DNA of 33,788 bases from an uncultured Lachnospiraceae bacterium (GCA_910589195.1 CAJUTC010000039.1:1-33788), one strand, 5' to 3'; counted from the first letter of the stretch, positions 6,991-14,448 are shown. Numbers and translations: made by a program. Notes: a model not told the origin generated them from the sequence alone.

Positions 6991-9279
6991 ATGGCAAGAG
7001 GACAAGGAAAAAAAACGCAGGTTTCGGTACAGGCAAAGCCTTCCACGCAGGCAAAAGCTCCGATGAAGGCTCAGGCAAATAATGTGATATTTGCGTTGGA
7101 TATCGGTACAAGAAGCATTATCGGAATGGTAGGGATCGTTGAGGAAAATAAGGTAAAGGTCATTGCTGTGGAAAAAGAGGAGCACGGGGAACGTGCTATG
7201 ATGGACGGGCAGATCGAAAATATCGCGAAAGTGTCCGTTCTTGCAGAAAAGGTGAAAAAGCGCCTGGAAAGTAAGATCCACATCCAGCTAACCCGTGTTT
7301 GTGTTGCCGCTGCAGGACGAGCGTTAAAAACAAAACGGGCTGATTATGAATTGGAACTGCCTGGCACACAGTTGATTGATGATGAAATTATCAGCCGTTT
7401 AGAAGCCGGCGCCATTGCAAAGGCAGAGGAAGCTTTTGATGCGGAAAATGAGGCACAGGATGATTTCAGGCGCTTTTACCTGGTAGGATATACCGTATGC
7501 CAGTATTTCCTGGACCAGTACATGATATCAAATTTAAAAGATCACAGGGGGCGGCAGCTAAAGGTGGATTTGATTGCCACCTTCCTTCCCAGCGAAGTGG
7601 TGGAAAGTTTGTATACTACAATGCACAAAATCGGCCTTGAGGTGGCAAGCCTGACCTTGGAGCCTATTGCTGCGATTAATGCGGCTATTCCGGAAAATAT
7701 CAGGCTTTTAAACCTGGTTATGGTGGATATCGGGGCAGGAACTTCTGATATCGCAGCCTGTACCGGAGGAAGCGTTACAGGCTATACCATGGCTACCGTA
7801 GCGGGAGATGAGATCACCGAAACGATTATGAAACAGCATTTGGTGGATTTTCCCACTGCTGAATCAATTAAAATACAGCTTGAAAGCAAGGATGAAATTT
7901 CTTTTACGAATATTTTAGGCATTAGCCAAAAGCTTGCGAGAGATGAGATTTTTAAATGCGTTCGGGGGACGTTGGAGGCGCTTTCAAAAGAAATCGCGGA
8001 CAAGGTTGTGGAAATCAATGGAACAGCGCCTTCCGCACTGTTTTTAGTAGGAGGCGGGAGCAAACTGGCAGGCTTAAAAGATGGTGTTACAGAAGCTTTG
8101 GGGATGGATGCGAACCGGGTAACAATTGCGGGAAATTATTTTCAAAGCAGTGCGTTTTCAGATGAATATGAGTTGGACAACCCGGAATATGCCACACCTT
8201 TGGGAATTCTTATTTCTTCCGGATTAAACCTGATAAATGATAGTTTCCGTGTTACGTTAAATGGGAAGCCGGCAAAGCTGTTCCGGAGCGGAAGCTTTAC
8301 AGCGCTAAACCTTTTAATGATGAACGGCTATAATTTCCGGGATATTATGGGGCGCGCAGGATTGAATCTGACGATAACCGTTAATGGGATGCGGAAGGTT
8401 TTTTATGGCACGGCATCAGAACCTGCCTCTCTTTTTATCAACCAGAAAGACGGAAAGCTTTCTGATGTGATTCATGCTGGCGATGAGATTGAATTTGTAC
8501 CGGCTGTCCAGGGGGTATCGGCTAAGGCACGCTTGCAAGATATTGACGGGGCGGAGGATTGTATTGATATTACCTTAAATGGTACTCACGTTTCGCTGGA
8601 CACGGCATTAAAAAATGGGGATACTGTTATGATAAAGTGGCCCGAAAAGCCCTCGGCTCCAGTTTTACAACTACAGACTGAGGAAACATCCGGCTCCGGA
8701 CAGGCTTCTGATATAGAAGAAGGAATGCAAGAAGAAGCAAACGTGCAAGCGCTGGAACGTGAATCAACAGAATTAACAAAAGTACCGAAAGACAAAACAG
8801 AAGAGCAGCCGGAAAGGGAAGCGGCAGAGCAAAATGAAAAAGAGCAGCAAAAATTCCAAACGCAGCCAAAAACGAATGAAACCATACTGCAAGAAGAAAA
8901 CGAGGAACCTGTAAAAACAGAGCTTTTTGCGGAAGCGGCCGAAGACCAACATCCGGACGGAGAGTCAGAAGGGGAGGAAGTTTCAGAAAATCCGGAAAAA
9001 AATGAACAATCAGCGTCAGAAATGGCTTCTTCCGGAAATGAACCAGGCCAAACAGAGGAAGAACATGTATTTTTTGAGTTAAACGGCGCAACTCTTAAGC
9101 TGCCTAAAAAGAAGGATGGAAGGCCTTATTATCTGATGGATTTGATTCAATATTCTGGTATTGATTTAGAACGGCCTAAGGGCGTAGTGCTGCTAAAAGT
9201 GAATGGAGAGGAAGGGCGGTTCCAGCAGGTACTGAAGGAAGGAGATGTGATCTCAATTTTAGAAGCCTCGAAAGAATAA
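6991..9279 (+). CDS. FtsA-like actin-fold protein with beta-grasp-like C-terminal modules
   Basis: A 762-residue protein, far longer than classical FtsA (about 420). A Lys/Gln/Ala-rich tail (1-30) precedes an actin-like ATPase domain: phosphate-1 ALDIGTRSIIG near residue 35, a GRALKTKRADYEL region as in the FtsA 1C/SHS2 module, phosphate-2 VDIGAGTSDIA near 245 and the adenosine motif LVGGGSKLAGL near 352. After about residue 420 come short segments of the form strand-x-NG ... GDxIxxx (about 459-500, 525-552 and 691-762) that resemble ThiS/MoaD-like beta-grasp domains. Between 555 and 690 lies a Glu/Gln-rich low-complexity linker. No FtsZ gene is nearby and no clear amphipathic C-terminal membrane helix is seen, so calling it FtsA outright is unsafe; it is better seen as an FtsA/PilM-type paralogue. 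AGGGGGA at 6981-6987 supports the ATG. It is expressed from its own promoter. Confidence 0.85.
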   Translation: MARGQGKKTQVSVQAKPSTQAKAPMKAQANNVIFALDIGTRSIIGMVGIVEENKVKVIAVEKEEHGERAMMDGQIENIAKVSVLAEKVKKRLESKIHIQLTRVCVAAAGRALKTKRADYELELPGTQLIDDEIISRLEAGAIAKAEEAFDAENEAQDDFRRFYLVGYTVCQYFLDQYMISNLKDHRGRQLKVDLIATFLPSEVVESLYTTMHKIGLEVASLTLEPIAAINAAIPENIRLLNLVMVDIGAGTSDIAACTGGSVTGYTMATVAGDEITETIMKQHLVDFPTAESIKIQLESKDEISFTNILGISQKLARDEIFKCVRGTLEALSKEIADKVVEINGTAPSALFLVGGGSKLAGLKDGVTEALGMDANRVTIAGNYFQSSAFSDEYELDNPEYATPLGILISSGLNLINDSFRVTLNGKPAKLFRSGSFTALNLLMMNGYNFRDIMGRAGLNLTITVNGMRKVFYGTASEPASLFINQKDGKLSDVIHAGDEIEFVPAVQGVSAKARLQDIDGAEDCIDITLNGTHVSLDTALKNGDTVMIKWPEKPSAPVLQLQTEETSGSGQASDIEEGMQEEANVQALERESTELTKVPKDKTEEQPEREAAEQNEKEQQKFQTQPKTNETILQEENEEPVKTELFAEAAEDQHPDGESEGEEVSENPEKNEQSASEMASSGNEPGQTEEEHVFFELNGATLKLPKKKDGRPYYLMDLIQYSGIDLERPKGVVLLKVNGEEGRFQQVLKEGDVISILEASKE

Positions 9280-9415
9280 AAAGAAATGGATTTTTGGGCA
9301 TTTTAGGTATTTTCATTTGGGTTTTTTTGGTATATGATGATATTAGAGGGAATAATTAGCGGGCAGCGCTTTGGAAAACGCATTGTGCCCCGGACAGTGA
9401 AGGGAGAATAATGTT

Positions 9416-10150
9416 ATGCTAAAGGTTTTTACAGATAGGGAAAATTTTGATTTAGGAATTGAGGATTATGGCCTTTCCGAAGGGAACGATATTAATATTT
9501 ATATTTTAGATGAGGATATGAGTGCTTTGTCTTTAATGGAGGCGTTCCGGGCCTGCCGGTATAACCCGCTGAGAACCTATTATTATATTCCAAAAACAGA
9601 AAGCAATTTTTCTAAATATGCCACAGAATCAATTTCACGAGGAACTGTCAACCTGTTTTCTGATTTGGAGGAAATGAAAGATGCCCTGCGCGGTGAGGTA
9701 GACGCATGGCGTTCCTATTCCATTCCAGAGTGTGTTACAAAATCCGCTGGCAATTTTAAAATTTTATTAAACCGGGAACGGGTTACTTCCTTAAGCGTTG
9801 CAGTAACGGCAGCATTAAATAAAAATAGCTGTTATACGGTAGCAGAGGCATTAACGGCGCTGCTGCAGTCTGGGAATCCCCTGCTTTCCCAGGAATTTGA
9901 ATCCAGTTTGAACCAAGTTTTGGAAAACTCAAAAAAAGCAAAAAGGGCAAATGATGCCTTTGAGAAGTTCCAGTCCCAGTTTTTATCCGTATTGGCTGCG
10001 GGCAACCGGGAAATTAACACGGAATGGCGTACGGAAGAGTACGATGAAATGGCTCTTCACGTTATGTTTCAGCCGTTTGAGCCGGAAGGGAAGCCATTGG
10101 ATTCCAGAATAAAAATTATTGCCCAGTTGGTGAAAGAAAAGCAAAGATAG
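9416..10150 (+). CDS. Unrecognised 244-residue soluble protein
   Basis: I do not recognise this family. The protein has no signal peptide or membrane helix. The N-terminal 90 residues look alpha/beta (LKVFTDRENFDLGI, then NIYILDEDMSALSLMEAF, then TYYYIPK), the middle is helical, and about residues 155-200 form a Lys/Ala/Glu-rich helix that may be a coiled coil (NQVLENSKKAKRANDAFEKF). ATG at 9416 has AGGGAG upstream at 9402-9407. A nearby ATG at 9411 in another frame would encode only three codons. It lies 136 nt after the FtsA-like gene with no clear terminator between them, and a strong terminator follows, so the two genes probably form one unit. A small hairpin (GGGCA 9361-9365 with TGCCC 9386-9390) lies in the gap. 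Function unknown; the context suggests a partner of the FtsA-like protein. Confidence 0.8.
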   Translation: MLKVFTDRENFDLGIEDYGLSEGNDINIYILDEDMSALSLMEAFRACRYNPLRTYYYIPKTESNFSKYATESISRGTVNLFSDLEEMKDALRGEVDAWRSYSIPECVTKSAGNFKILLNRERVTSLSVAVTAALNKNSCYTVAEALTALLQSGNPLLSQEFESSLNQVLENSKKAKRANDAFEKFQSQFLSVLAAGNREINTEWRTEEYDEMALHVMFQPFEPEGKPLDSRIKIIAQLVKEKQR

Positions 10151-10186
10151 GGAGTTGCCTTTGTGAAACCTTATAGACTGTCAGTA

Positions 10187-10236
10187 AGGCAGAGCTGCCA
10201 GTGATGATTCTATCACTGGCAGCTCTGCCTGTTTTC
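10187..10236 (+). terminator. Strong intrinsic terminator after the 244-residue gene
   Basis: A 19-bp perfect stem (10187-10205 with 10212-10230) has a six-base loop and is followed by GTTTTC. The stem core is GCAGAGCTGCCAG. It is one of the strongest hairpins in the window and ends the ftsA-like unit. Confidence 0.9.
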
Positions 10237-10269
10237 TTGCTTTATAGGAAAATGCATTCTATAAAGCAA
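10237..10269. repeat. Second hairpin directly behind the terminator
   Basis: Perfect 11-bp arms TTGCTTTATAG (10237-10247) and CTATAAAGCAA (10259-10269) flank an 11-nt loop. It begins within a base of the preceding terminator T-tract. It may protect the 3' end, act as a backup terminator, or terminate antisense transcription. The rest of the gap up to 10412 holds only a tiny GCCCTTTGGGC hairpin at 10316-10326. Confidence 0.6.
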
Positions 10270-10412
10270 AAACCTCCAGGGGATGCGCATTCTGTACTAA
10301 AGAAAATGACAAAACGCCCTTTGGGCAGGAGTTTCTTCTGCTATTATAAAAATTTTCCTAATTTTCTGTGCGGCGCATAAGATCCTAGCTGGCCAAGAAT
10401 ACAAAAATATAC

Positions 10413-10445
10413 TTGACACATAATATTATATTCTATATAATATTA
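10413..10445 (+). promoter_or_regulatory. Consensus promoter overlapped by a perfect inverted-repeat operator (padR operon)
   Basis: TTGACA (10413-10418), a 17-bp spacer and TATAAT (10436-10441) form a perfect sigma-A promoter. A perfect 10-bp inverted repeat, TAATATTATA (10421-10430) with TATAATATTA (10436-10445), separated by 5 bp, covers the spacer and the -10. This is where a repressor would block polymerase. Since the first gene downstream is a PadR-family repressor, autoregulation is the natural inference. Confidence 0.85.
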
Positions 10446-10495
10446 TACAGTATTATAAATATAAAAACCAGAAAATTTAGAATGGGAGTGAGGAT

Positions 10496-10816
10496 ATGGT
10501 TTTTAATACGGGAGCTGCTCTGTTAGACGCTGTTGTTCTGGCTGTGGTGTCAAAAGAAATGGATGGAACGTATGGGTATAAAATTACCCAAGATGTAAGG
10601 GCAGTAATCGAGATTTCAGAATCAACCCTGTATCCGGTGCTTCGCAGGCTCCAGAAGGATGATTGCCTGGAAGTATATGACCAGGCGATAGACGGCAGAA
10701 ATCGGAGATACTATAAGATTACACAGAGAGGAAGAGTGCAGCTAAATCTGTACCGCAGCGAATGGGGAAATTATTCCCAAAAAATATCCCGCATTTTTGA
10801 GGAGGCTATGGTATGA
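10496..10816 (+). CDS. PadR-family transcriptional regulator
   Basis: A 106-residue winged-helix repressor of the short PadR type. Family features: an N-terminal LDAVVLAVV helix, DGTYGYKITQDV, the recognition helix and wing SESTLYPVLRRLQKDDCLEVYD, and GRNRRYYKITQRGRVQLN. A short C-terminal helix would serve dimerisation. GGGAGTGAGG just upstream of the ATG is a good ribosome site. Its stop overlaps the next start by 4 nt (ATGA). PadR regulators next to HAAS/DUF1700 and DUF4097 genes are a recurrent Firmicute arrangement controlling an envelope-stress-type operon. The inducing signal is not evident from sequence. Confidence 0.93.
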   Translation: MVFNTGAALLDAVVLAVVSKEMDGTYGYKITQDVRAVIEISESTLYPVLRRLQKDDCLEVYDQAIDGRNRRYYKITQRGRVQLNLYRSEWGNYSQKISRIFEEAMV

Positions 10817-11661
10817 GGAAAGATGATTTTATGAAAGAGCTGGAGTATCTGCTGCAAGATATTCCAGACGAAGATAAAGCAGATGCCATTGCGTATTACC
10901 AGGATTATTTGGAAGAAGCAGGACCAGAGAAAGAAGAGGATGTAATACGGGAATTTGGAAGACCAGAGCGGATTGCGGCAATGATCCGATCAGACTTAAG
11001 CGGAAACCTGGAAGAAGGAGGGGCTTTTACCGAAACAGGCTATGAAGACGAGCGGTTCCGAGACCCCAGTTACCAGATTGTGAAGCGTTTGGATTTGCCA
11101 GAAGCACAAGAAGAAAAACAGTTTGGAACCCATGACCACCAATCCGATTTCCAAGGGAACAGTCAGACTGGGGGATATGGAAGCGGGCATGGCCAGTGGA
11201 AAAGAGGAAGCAGTACCAAGCCAGAGCCAGACACAAGGACGGTCAGGACCGGTAAAGGGAGAAGAGAATGGTGGCAAATAGCAGGAATTATTTTGATTGT
11301 TTGTTGTGCGCTTCCTGTGATCATTCCTTTGGTGTTAGGGATCGGAGGAGGAGCCATTGGCCTGGCAGTAGGCCTTGGCGGCCTTATCATAGGGATTCTT
11401 TTCAGTATAACGATTGCATTGGCTGCTGTAACTTTCGCGTTGCTTGTGGCAGGCATTTTAGTGATTGTATTTGGAATCGGACAGATGGCAAACCTGATCC
11501 AGGGAATTTTATATATTGGAACAGGAACCGGGGTAATAGGACTGGGCCTTCTCTGCCTGTCCCTGTGCGGTTTGTATTACGGAAAATTTTTGCCATGGCT
11601 GGCATCTTGTTTTATTAATTGTATTAGTCGTTTGATCCACAGAAAGGAGGCATCTGCATGA
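10813..11661 (+). CDS. HAAS/DUF1700-domain membrane protein
   Basis: A 282-residue protein with an N-terminal HAAS-like helical domain (about residues 1-60: MRKDDFMKELEYLLQDIP, then YYQDYLEEAG and VIREFGRPERIAAM) of the kind paired with PadR regulators. A polar, Gly/Gln/Lys-rich linker (about 65-150) follows, then four or five hydrophobic segments from about residue 155 to the end (IIGILFSITIALAAVTFALL region). The linker shows high Gly, Ser and charged content and would lie in the cytosol with the HAAS domain. It overlaps padR and the following DUF4097 gene by 4 nt each (ATGA at both ends). The HAAS domain is thought to pass membrane signals to PadR; that role is inference here. Confidence 0.88.
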   Translation: MRKDDFMKELEYLLQDIPDEDKADAIAYYQDYLEEAGPEKEEDVIREFGRPERIAAMIRSDLSGNLEEGGAFTETGYEDERFRDPSYQIVKRLDLPEAQEEKQFGTHDHQSDFQGNSQTGGYGSGHGQWKRGSSTKPEPDTRTVRTGKGRREWWQIAGIILIVCCALPVIIPLVLGIGGGAIGLAVGLGGLIIGILFSITIALAAVTFALLVAGILVIVFGIGQMANLIQGILYIGTGTGVIGLGLLCLSLCGLYYGKFLPWLASCFINCISRLIHRKEASA

Positions 11662-12545
11662 AACAGTTTATTAAGTATACGGCAATCCTGGGAGCGGTAT
11701 TATCCGTTCTCGGTTTTGGAACAGCGTGGGCAGCCAAAATAAATGGAGGGAATTGGCGCAGGGATGATATTGGGAACACATTATATTCCTTTCCCTATTC
11801 CGGGAAATATGATCCGGGACAGGAATATGGGGGGAATCATGTCACATACGTTCCTACATCAGAAACGGAATATCAGGTGAATGTGGCGAAGGCTCAAGAA
11901 GATAATACGTTATGCTTTCCGGCATCAAAAACGTTGAAATTGGAGATGGAAGCAGGCGAAATTATAGTAACGGCAGGAGAAGTTTCGGATATTCGTATTT
12001 CTTGCGATGACCCTGGCAGGATGAAAGAGTTTCTGCGAATTTACAAGGATAACGAAGATGATGAGTTGGAAATTTATGTGGAAGGAACGAAGGGAAAGGA
12101 TGGCCTCTATCCCAAGCTGAATGTAGTGGTTCCGGCAAATTTCCAGTTTCATGAAGTGGAAATTGGAGCAGCGACAGGCTCCATTCAGTTTACAGGATTA
12201 AAGACGCAGGAATTAGAAGTGAATATAACGGCAGGAAATGTGACTATCCAGGAAGCAGTGGTTTCCGATGCGGATTTTAAGTGCGCATCAGGTAATATAT
12301 CGTATTCCGGAACCATTCAGGGAGATGCAGACGGAGAGTGTGCCACGGGAAATATTAGTTTAAGCTTAATGCAGAAGGAATCCGATTTTAATTATGACCT
12401 AGAAGGCGTGGGCGGAAGCATCCAGATTGGAGATATGGAATTCAGTGGTTTGGCATTTGAGCGTTTGATTAAAAACAACGCGTTGCATGATATGGAATTT
12501 GAGTGTGTAACAGGAAGTATTCAGGTTATTTTTAATGGTGAGTGA
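11658..12545 (+). CDS. DUF4097 beta-strand-repeat envelope protein
   Basis: A 295-residue protein starting with a signal peptide or membrane anchor (MKQFIKYTAILGAVLSVLGF, ending near AWA). The second half is a repetitive beta-helix-like DUF4097 region with recurring short units such as ATGSIQF, TAGNVTIQE, ASGNISYSG, ATGNISLSL and VTGSIQV, typical of the putative adhesin family also found in LiaF-like envelope-stress proteins. It is expected outside the membrane or membrane-anchored. AAAGGAGG lies just upstream of the ATG, within the previous gene. Operon context with PadR and PspC points to envelope stress or cell-surface homeostasis; no enzymatic motif is visible. Confidence 0.85.
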   Translation: MKQFIKYTAILGAVLSVLGFGTAWAAKINGGNWRRDDIGNTLYSFPYSGKYDPGQEYGGNHVTYVPTSETEYQVNVAKAQEDNTLCFPASKTLKLEMEAGEIIVTAGEVSDIRISCDDPGRMKEFLRIYKDNEDDELEIYVEGTKGKDGLYPKLNVVVPANFQFHEVEIGAATGSIQFTGLKTQELEVNITAGNVTIQEAVVSDADFKCASGNISYSGTIQGDADGECATGNISLSLMQKESDFNYDLEGVGGSIQIGDMEFSGLAFERLIKNNALHDMEFECVTGSIQVIFNGE

Positions 12546-12577
12546 AACGTTTTACTGAGAATTGGATTGAAACCTTT

Positions 12578-12696
12578 ATGCGTTCGGGCTGGCGAACGTA
12601 TCGCCATGGAATCGCCCAGAGGCCCATGTGGCATACCAGAAGGCATGCCAATGATTGGGTGGCAGAATTTGACAGGAATCCTTTGAGGATTCCTGT
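12578..12696 (+). other. Structured intergenic RNA region between the DUF4097 and PspC genes
   Basis: The 175-nt gap contains a stem with ATGCGTTCG (12578-12586) pairing to CGAACGTAT (12593-12601, one G-U pair) and a perfect 10-bp hairpin ACAGGAATCC/GGATTCCTGT (12672-12681 and 12687-12696, loop TTTGA). No T-tract follows, so it is not a standard terminator. It may set differential expression between the upstream genes and the PspC gene by stabilising mRNA ends. A 61-codon open frame starting at a GTG at 12542 has no recognisable content. Confidence 0.5.
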
Positions 12697-12720
12697 GATA
12701 CAGAAAGGAAGGAAGCAACT

Positions 12721-12912
12721 ATGTTAAATGGAAGAAAATTATACCGTTCAGAGCATGATAAAATGCTATTTGGAGTTTGCGGAGGCTTAGGAGAGTATTT
12801 GGGGATTGATCCTACTTTAATCCGGCTGATTTGGGCGTTATTTGCTTGTTCCGGAACTGGCGCTATCGTTTATTTCGTTGCGGCCATTATTATTCCGCTG
12901 CCGCCGGTATAA
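12721..12912 (+). CDS. PspC-domain small membrane protein
   Basis: A 63-residue single-domain PspC protein. The hallmark LYRSEHDKMLFGVCGGLGEY is followed by LGIDPTLIRLIWALFA and a hydrophobic helix IVYFVAAIIIPLP that completes the membrane hairpin. PspC proteins are inner-membrane parts of phage-shock and other envelope-stress responses; Firmicutes often carry stand-alone short versions beside LiaF or DUF4097 genes. The ribosome site GGAAGGAAG precedes the ATG closely. It is the last member of the padR operon, after a 175-nt structured gap. Confidence 0.93.
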   Translation: MLNGRKLYRSEHDKMLFGVCGGLGEYLGIDPTLIRLIWALFACSGTGAIVYFVAAIIIPLPPV

Positions 12913-12926
12913 GCATTGTGAAAAGG

Positions 12927-12998
12927 GGTATACTCCTTATGAACCGATTCGCTGATACGCTGTAACAGCGGATTCAAATATTGGTAAAGGAGTGTATC
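12927..12998 (+). promoter_or_regulatory. Fold that can sequester the SASP ribosome site
   Basis: GGTATACTCCTT (12927-12938) can pair over 12 positions (two G-U) with the segment at 12987-12998 that contains the AAGGAG ribosome site. Between them, GATTCGCTG (12946-12954) pairs with CAGCGGATT (12966-12974). The result is a long two-part hairpin hiding the ribosome site of the spore protein gene. A TATACT at 12929-12934 lacks a -35 at normal distance. Confidence 0.5.
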
Positions 12999-13003
12999 AA
13001 CGT

Positions 13004-13216
13004 ATGCCGAAAAGCAAAAAGAGTGGGAAGGATTCCTTTGATCCAGAGAACATGAAGCCAGAGGAAGTACTGAAATTTGAAATTGCCACAGAACTTGGCC
13101 TTGCGGATAAAGTAATTTCTGGCGGATGGAGAAGCCTGACGGCAAAGGAAAGCGGAAGGATTGGGGGCCTTATTACAAAGAAGAAAAAAGAACTGAAGAA
13201 GGAAACCTCCCCGTAA
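13004..13216 (+). CDS. Alpha/beta-type small acid-soluble spore protein
   Basis: A 70-residue protein whose core KFEIATELGLADKV, then GWRSLTAKESGRIGG and ITKKKKELKK, matches alpha/beta-type SASPs, which coat and protect DNA in the dormant spore. The GPR protease recognition region (KFEIA) is present. I chose ATG at 13004, 11 nt after AAAGGAG (12986-12992), over an in-frame GTG at 12992 that overlaps the ribosome site. The Asp/Lys-rich N-terminus and the lysine-rich end suit DNA binding. SASPs are normally expressed in the forespore under sigma-G, but no clear sigma-G element is visible. It implies that the organism sporulates. Its stop codon sits in a hairpin loop. Confidence 0.85.
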   Translation: MPKSKKSGKDSFDPENMKPEEVLKFEIATELGLADKVISGGWRSLTAKESGRIGGLITKKKKELKKETSP

Positions 13217-13223
13217 GGGGAGG
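13206..13223 (+). promoter_or_regulatory. Hairpin around the SASP stop codon
   Basis: CCTCCCC (13206-13212) pairs perfectly with GGGGAGG (13217-13223) through a GTAA loop of the GNRA class; the TAA stop is within that loop. No T-tract follows, so it is not a terminator. It could mark the SASP mRNA end or influence cbiG translation 47 nt downstream. Confidence 0.55.
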
Positions 13224-13269
13224 ATATGCCAAACGGGGCAGCATGGGAAATGCCCCAGAAGGGAAGCAG

Positions 13270-14400
13270 ATGGAGCAAAAAAAGGGATATCAGCTTGCAC
13301 TGATTTGTTTTACCAGCACAGGGGCCAGGCTTTTAAGGCAGCTAATTAAGGAACTTAATAAAGACGGATTCCGCAGCCAGGGATACATAAAAATAAGTGG
13401 TACAGCAGCAGGAAACCATTTTGAAACAGGCATTGGCAGGCAAGCGGATGATACAGAAATTCAATTAAAGCAAGTGGAAGAACCTGTGGCGGAATGGACT
13501 GGAAAACAATTTAAGCAGGCAAAAGGGCTTATTTTTATCGGAGCAGCCGGAATCGCGGTACGGGCATCCGCTCGTTGGATTCAGAATAAATTTCAGGATC
13601 CGGCTGTGGTGGTGGTGGATGAAAAGGGACAGTTTGCTATTCCTATCTTATCCGGCCATGGAGGAGGAGCGAATGCTTTGGCACAGCAAATCAGCGGATA
13701 TATCCATGCCATTCCGGTGATTACCACGGCAACCGATGTGCAGGGCAAATTTGCGGTAGATTTGTTCGCAAAAGAGAATGAACTGCTTCTCTCTGATCGT
13801 GAGCTGTCAAAAAAGATTTCAGCAGATATATTAGAAGGCCGTCCGGTAGGCTTTTTTTCTGATTTCCCAATGGCCGGAAATATTCCAGAAGGATGCTGCC
13901 AGATTCCAGGATGCAGCCGCAGGATTTTCGTGTCCGTTAAAGCAGAGGAATCAAAAGAGGGATCGGAAACCCTTTATCTGATTCCCAGGATCCTAACCCT
14001 TGGAATTGGCTGCCGGAAAGGGATAAAAAAGGAGAAACTAAAGAAAACAATACTGTCCTGCCTTAAAGAACAGAGGATTTTTGTTCAAGGGGTCTGTCAG
14101 GCCGCTACTATTGATTTAAAAGCAAACGAGGCATCCCTAAATGAGCTGTGCCAGGAGATGGGATGGCCTCTTTTAAGTTTTTCAGCAGACCAACTGGGAA
14201 GCCTGAAAGGGACATTTTCTCATTCTCAATTTGTGGAGAGAACGGTAGGGGTGGGAAACGTATGTGAACGGGCCGCCGTATTGGCAAGCAAGGGTCAGGG
14301 CGGAAAATTACTGGTAACAAAACAAGTGCTGGATGGCGTCACATTAGCCATAGCGGTTGGTGACTGGCAGTTGAATTTGGGGAACTTGACAAAATCGTGA
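13270..14400 (+). CDS. cbiG: Cobalt-precorrin 5A hydrolase CbiG
   Basis: Opens the delta-lactone ring of cobalt-precorrin-5A and releases acetaldehyde, giving cobalt-precorrin-5B in the anaerobic corrin pathway. The N-terminal domain holds IGAAGIAVRA, LSGHGGGANALA and ITTATDV; the C-terminal domain starts around LGIGCRKGIKK and ends with ERTVGVGNVCERAAVLAS. The frame is open from 13126, overlapping the SASP gene. ATG at 13270 is preferred because AAGGGA lies 5 nt upstream and homology begins directly after; ATG at 13243 is the alternative. The resulting 376 residues are slightly longer than typical CbiG. First gene of the cobamide run. It follows the SASP gene by 53 nt without a visible promoter or B12 riboswitch. 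Confidence 0.92.
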   Translation: MEQKKGYQLALICFTSTGARLLRQLIKELNKDGFRSQGYIKISGTAAGNHFETGIGRQADDTEIQLKQVEEPVAEWTGKQFKQAKGLIFIGAAGIAVRASARWIQNKFQDPAVVVVDEKGQFAIPILSGHGGGANALAQQISGYIHAIPVITTATDVQGKFAVDLFAKENELLLSDRELSKKISADILEGRPVGFFSDFPMAGNIPEGCCQIPGCSRRIFVSVKAEESKEGSETLYLIPRILTLGIGCRKGIKKEKLKKTILSCLKEQRIFVQGVCQAATIDLKANEASLNELCQEMGWPLLSFSADQLGSLKGTFSHSQFVERTVGVGNVCERAAVLASKGQGGKLLVTKQVLDGVTLAIAVGDWQLNLGNLTKS

Positions 14401-14419
14401 CAAAATATTTGTTTTTCTA

Positions 14420-14448
14420 TTCCATTCCTTCCAAAAATTCAGTATAAT
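14420..14448 (+). promoter_or_regulatory. Possible internal promoter before cbiD
   Basis: A perfect TATAAT lies at 14443-14448 in an AT-rich stretch just after the cbiG stop. The -35 at 17-bp spacing (TTCCAT, 14420-14425) is poor. The element overlaps the upstream-most ATG of the cbiD frame (14447), which argues that this ATG is not the start. Confidence 0.35.

Noticed and set aside
12542..12727. 61-codon frame starting with GTG between the DUF4097 and PspC genes
   Set aside because: It overlaps the preceding stop, but the peptide resembles nothing, runs through the two hairpins, and overlaps the PspC start.
12929..12934. TATACT considered as a SASP promoter -10
   Set aside because: No -35 at 16-18 bp and no convincing sigma-G or sigma-F element; it is better explained as part of the pairing arm.
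14386..14391. TTGACA before cbiD considered as a -35
   Set aside because: No -10-like hexamer at 16-18 bp; the TATAAT at 14443 is far too distant.
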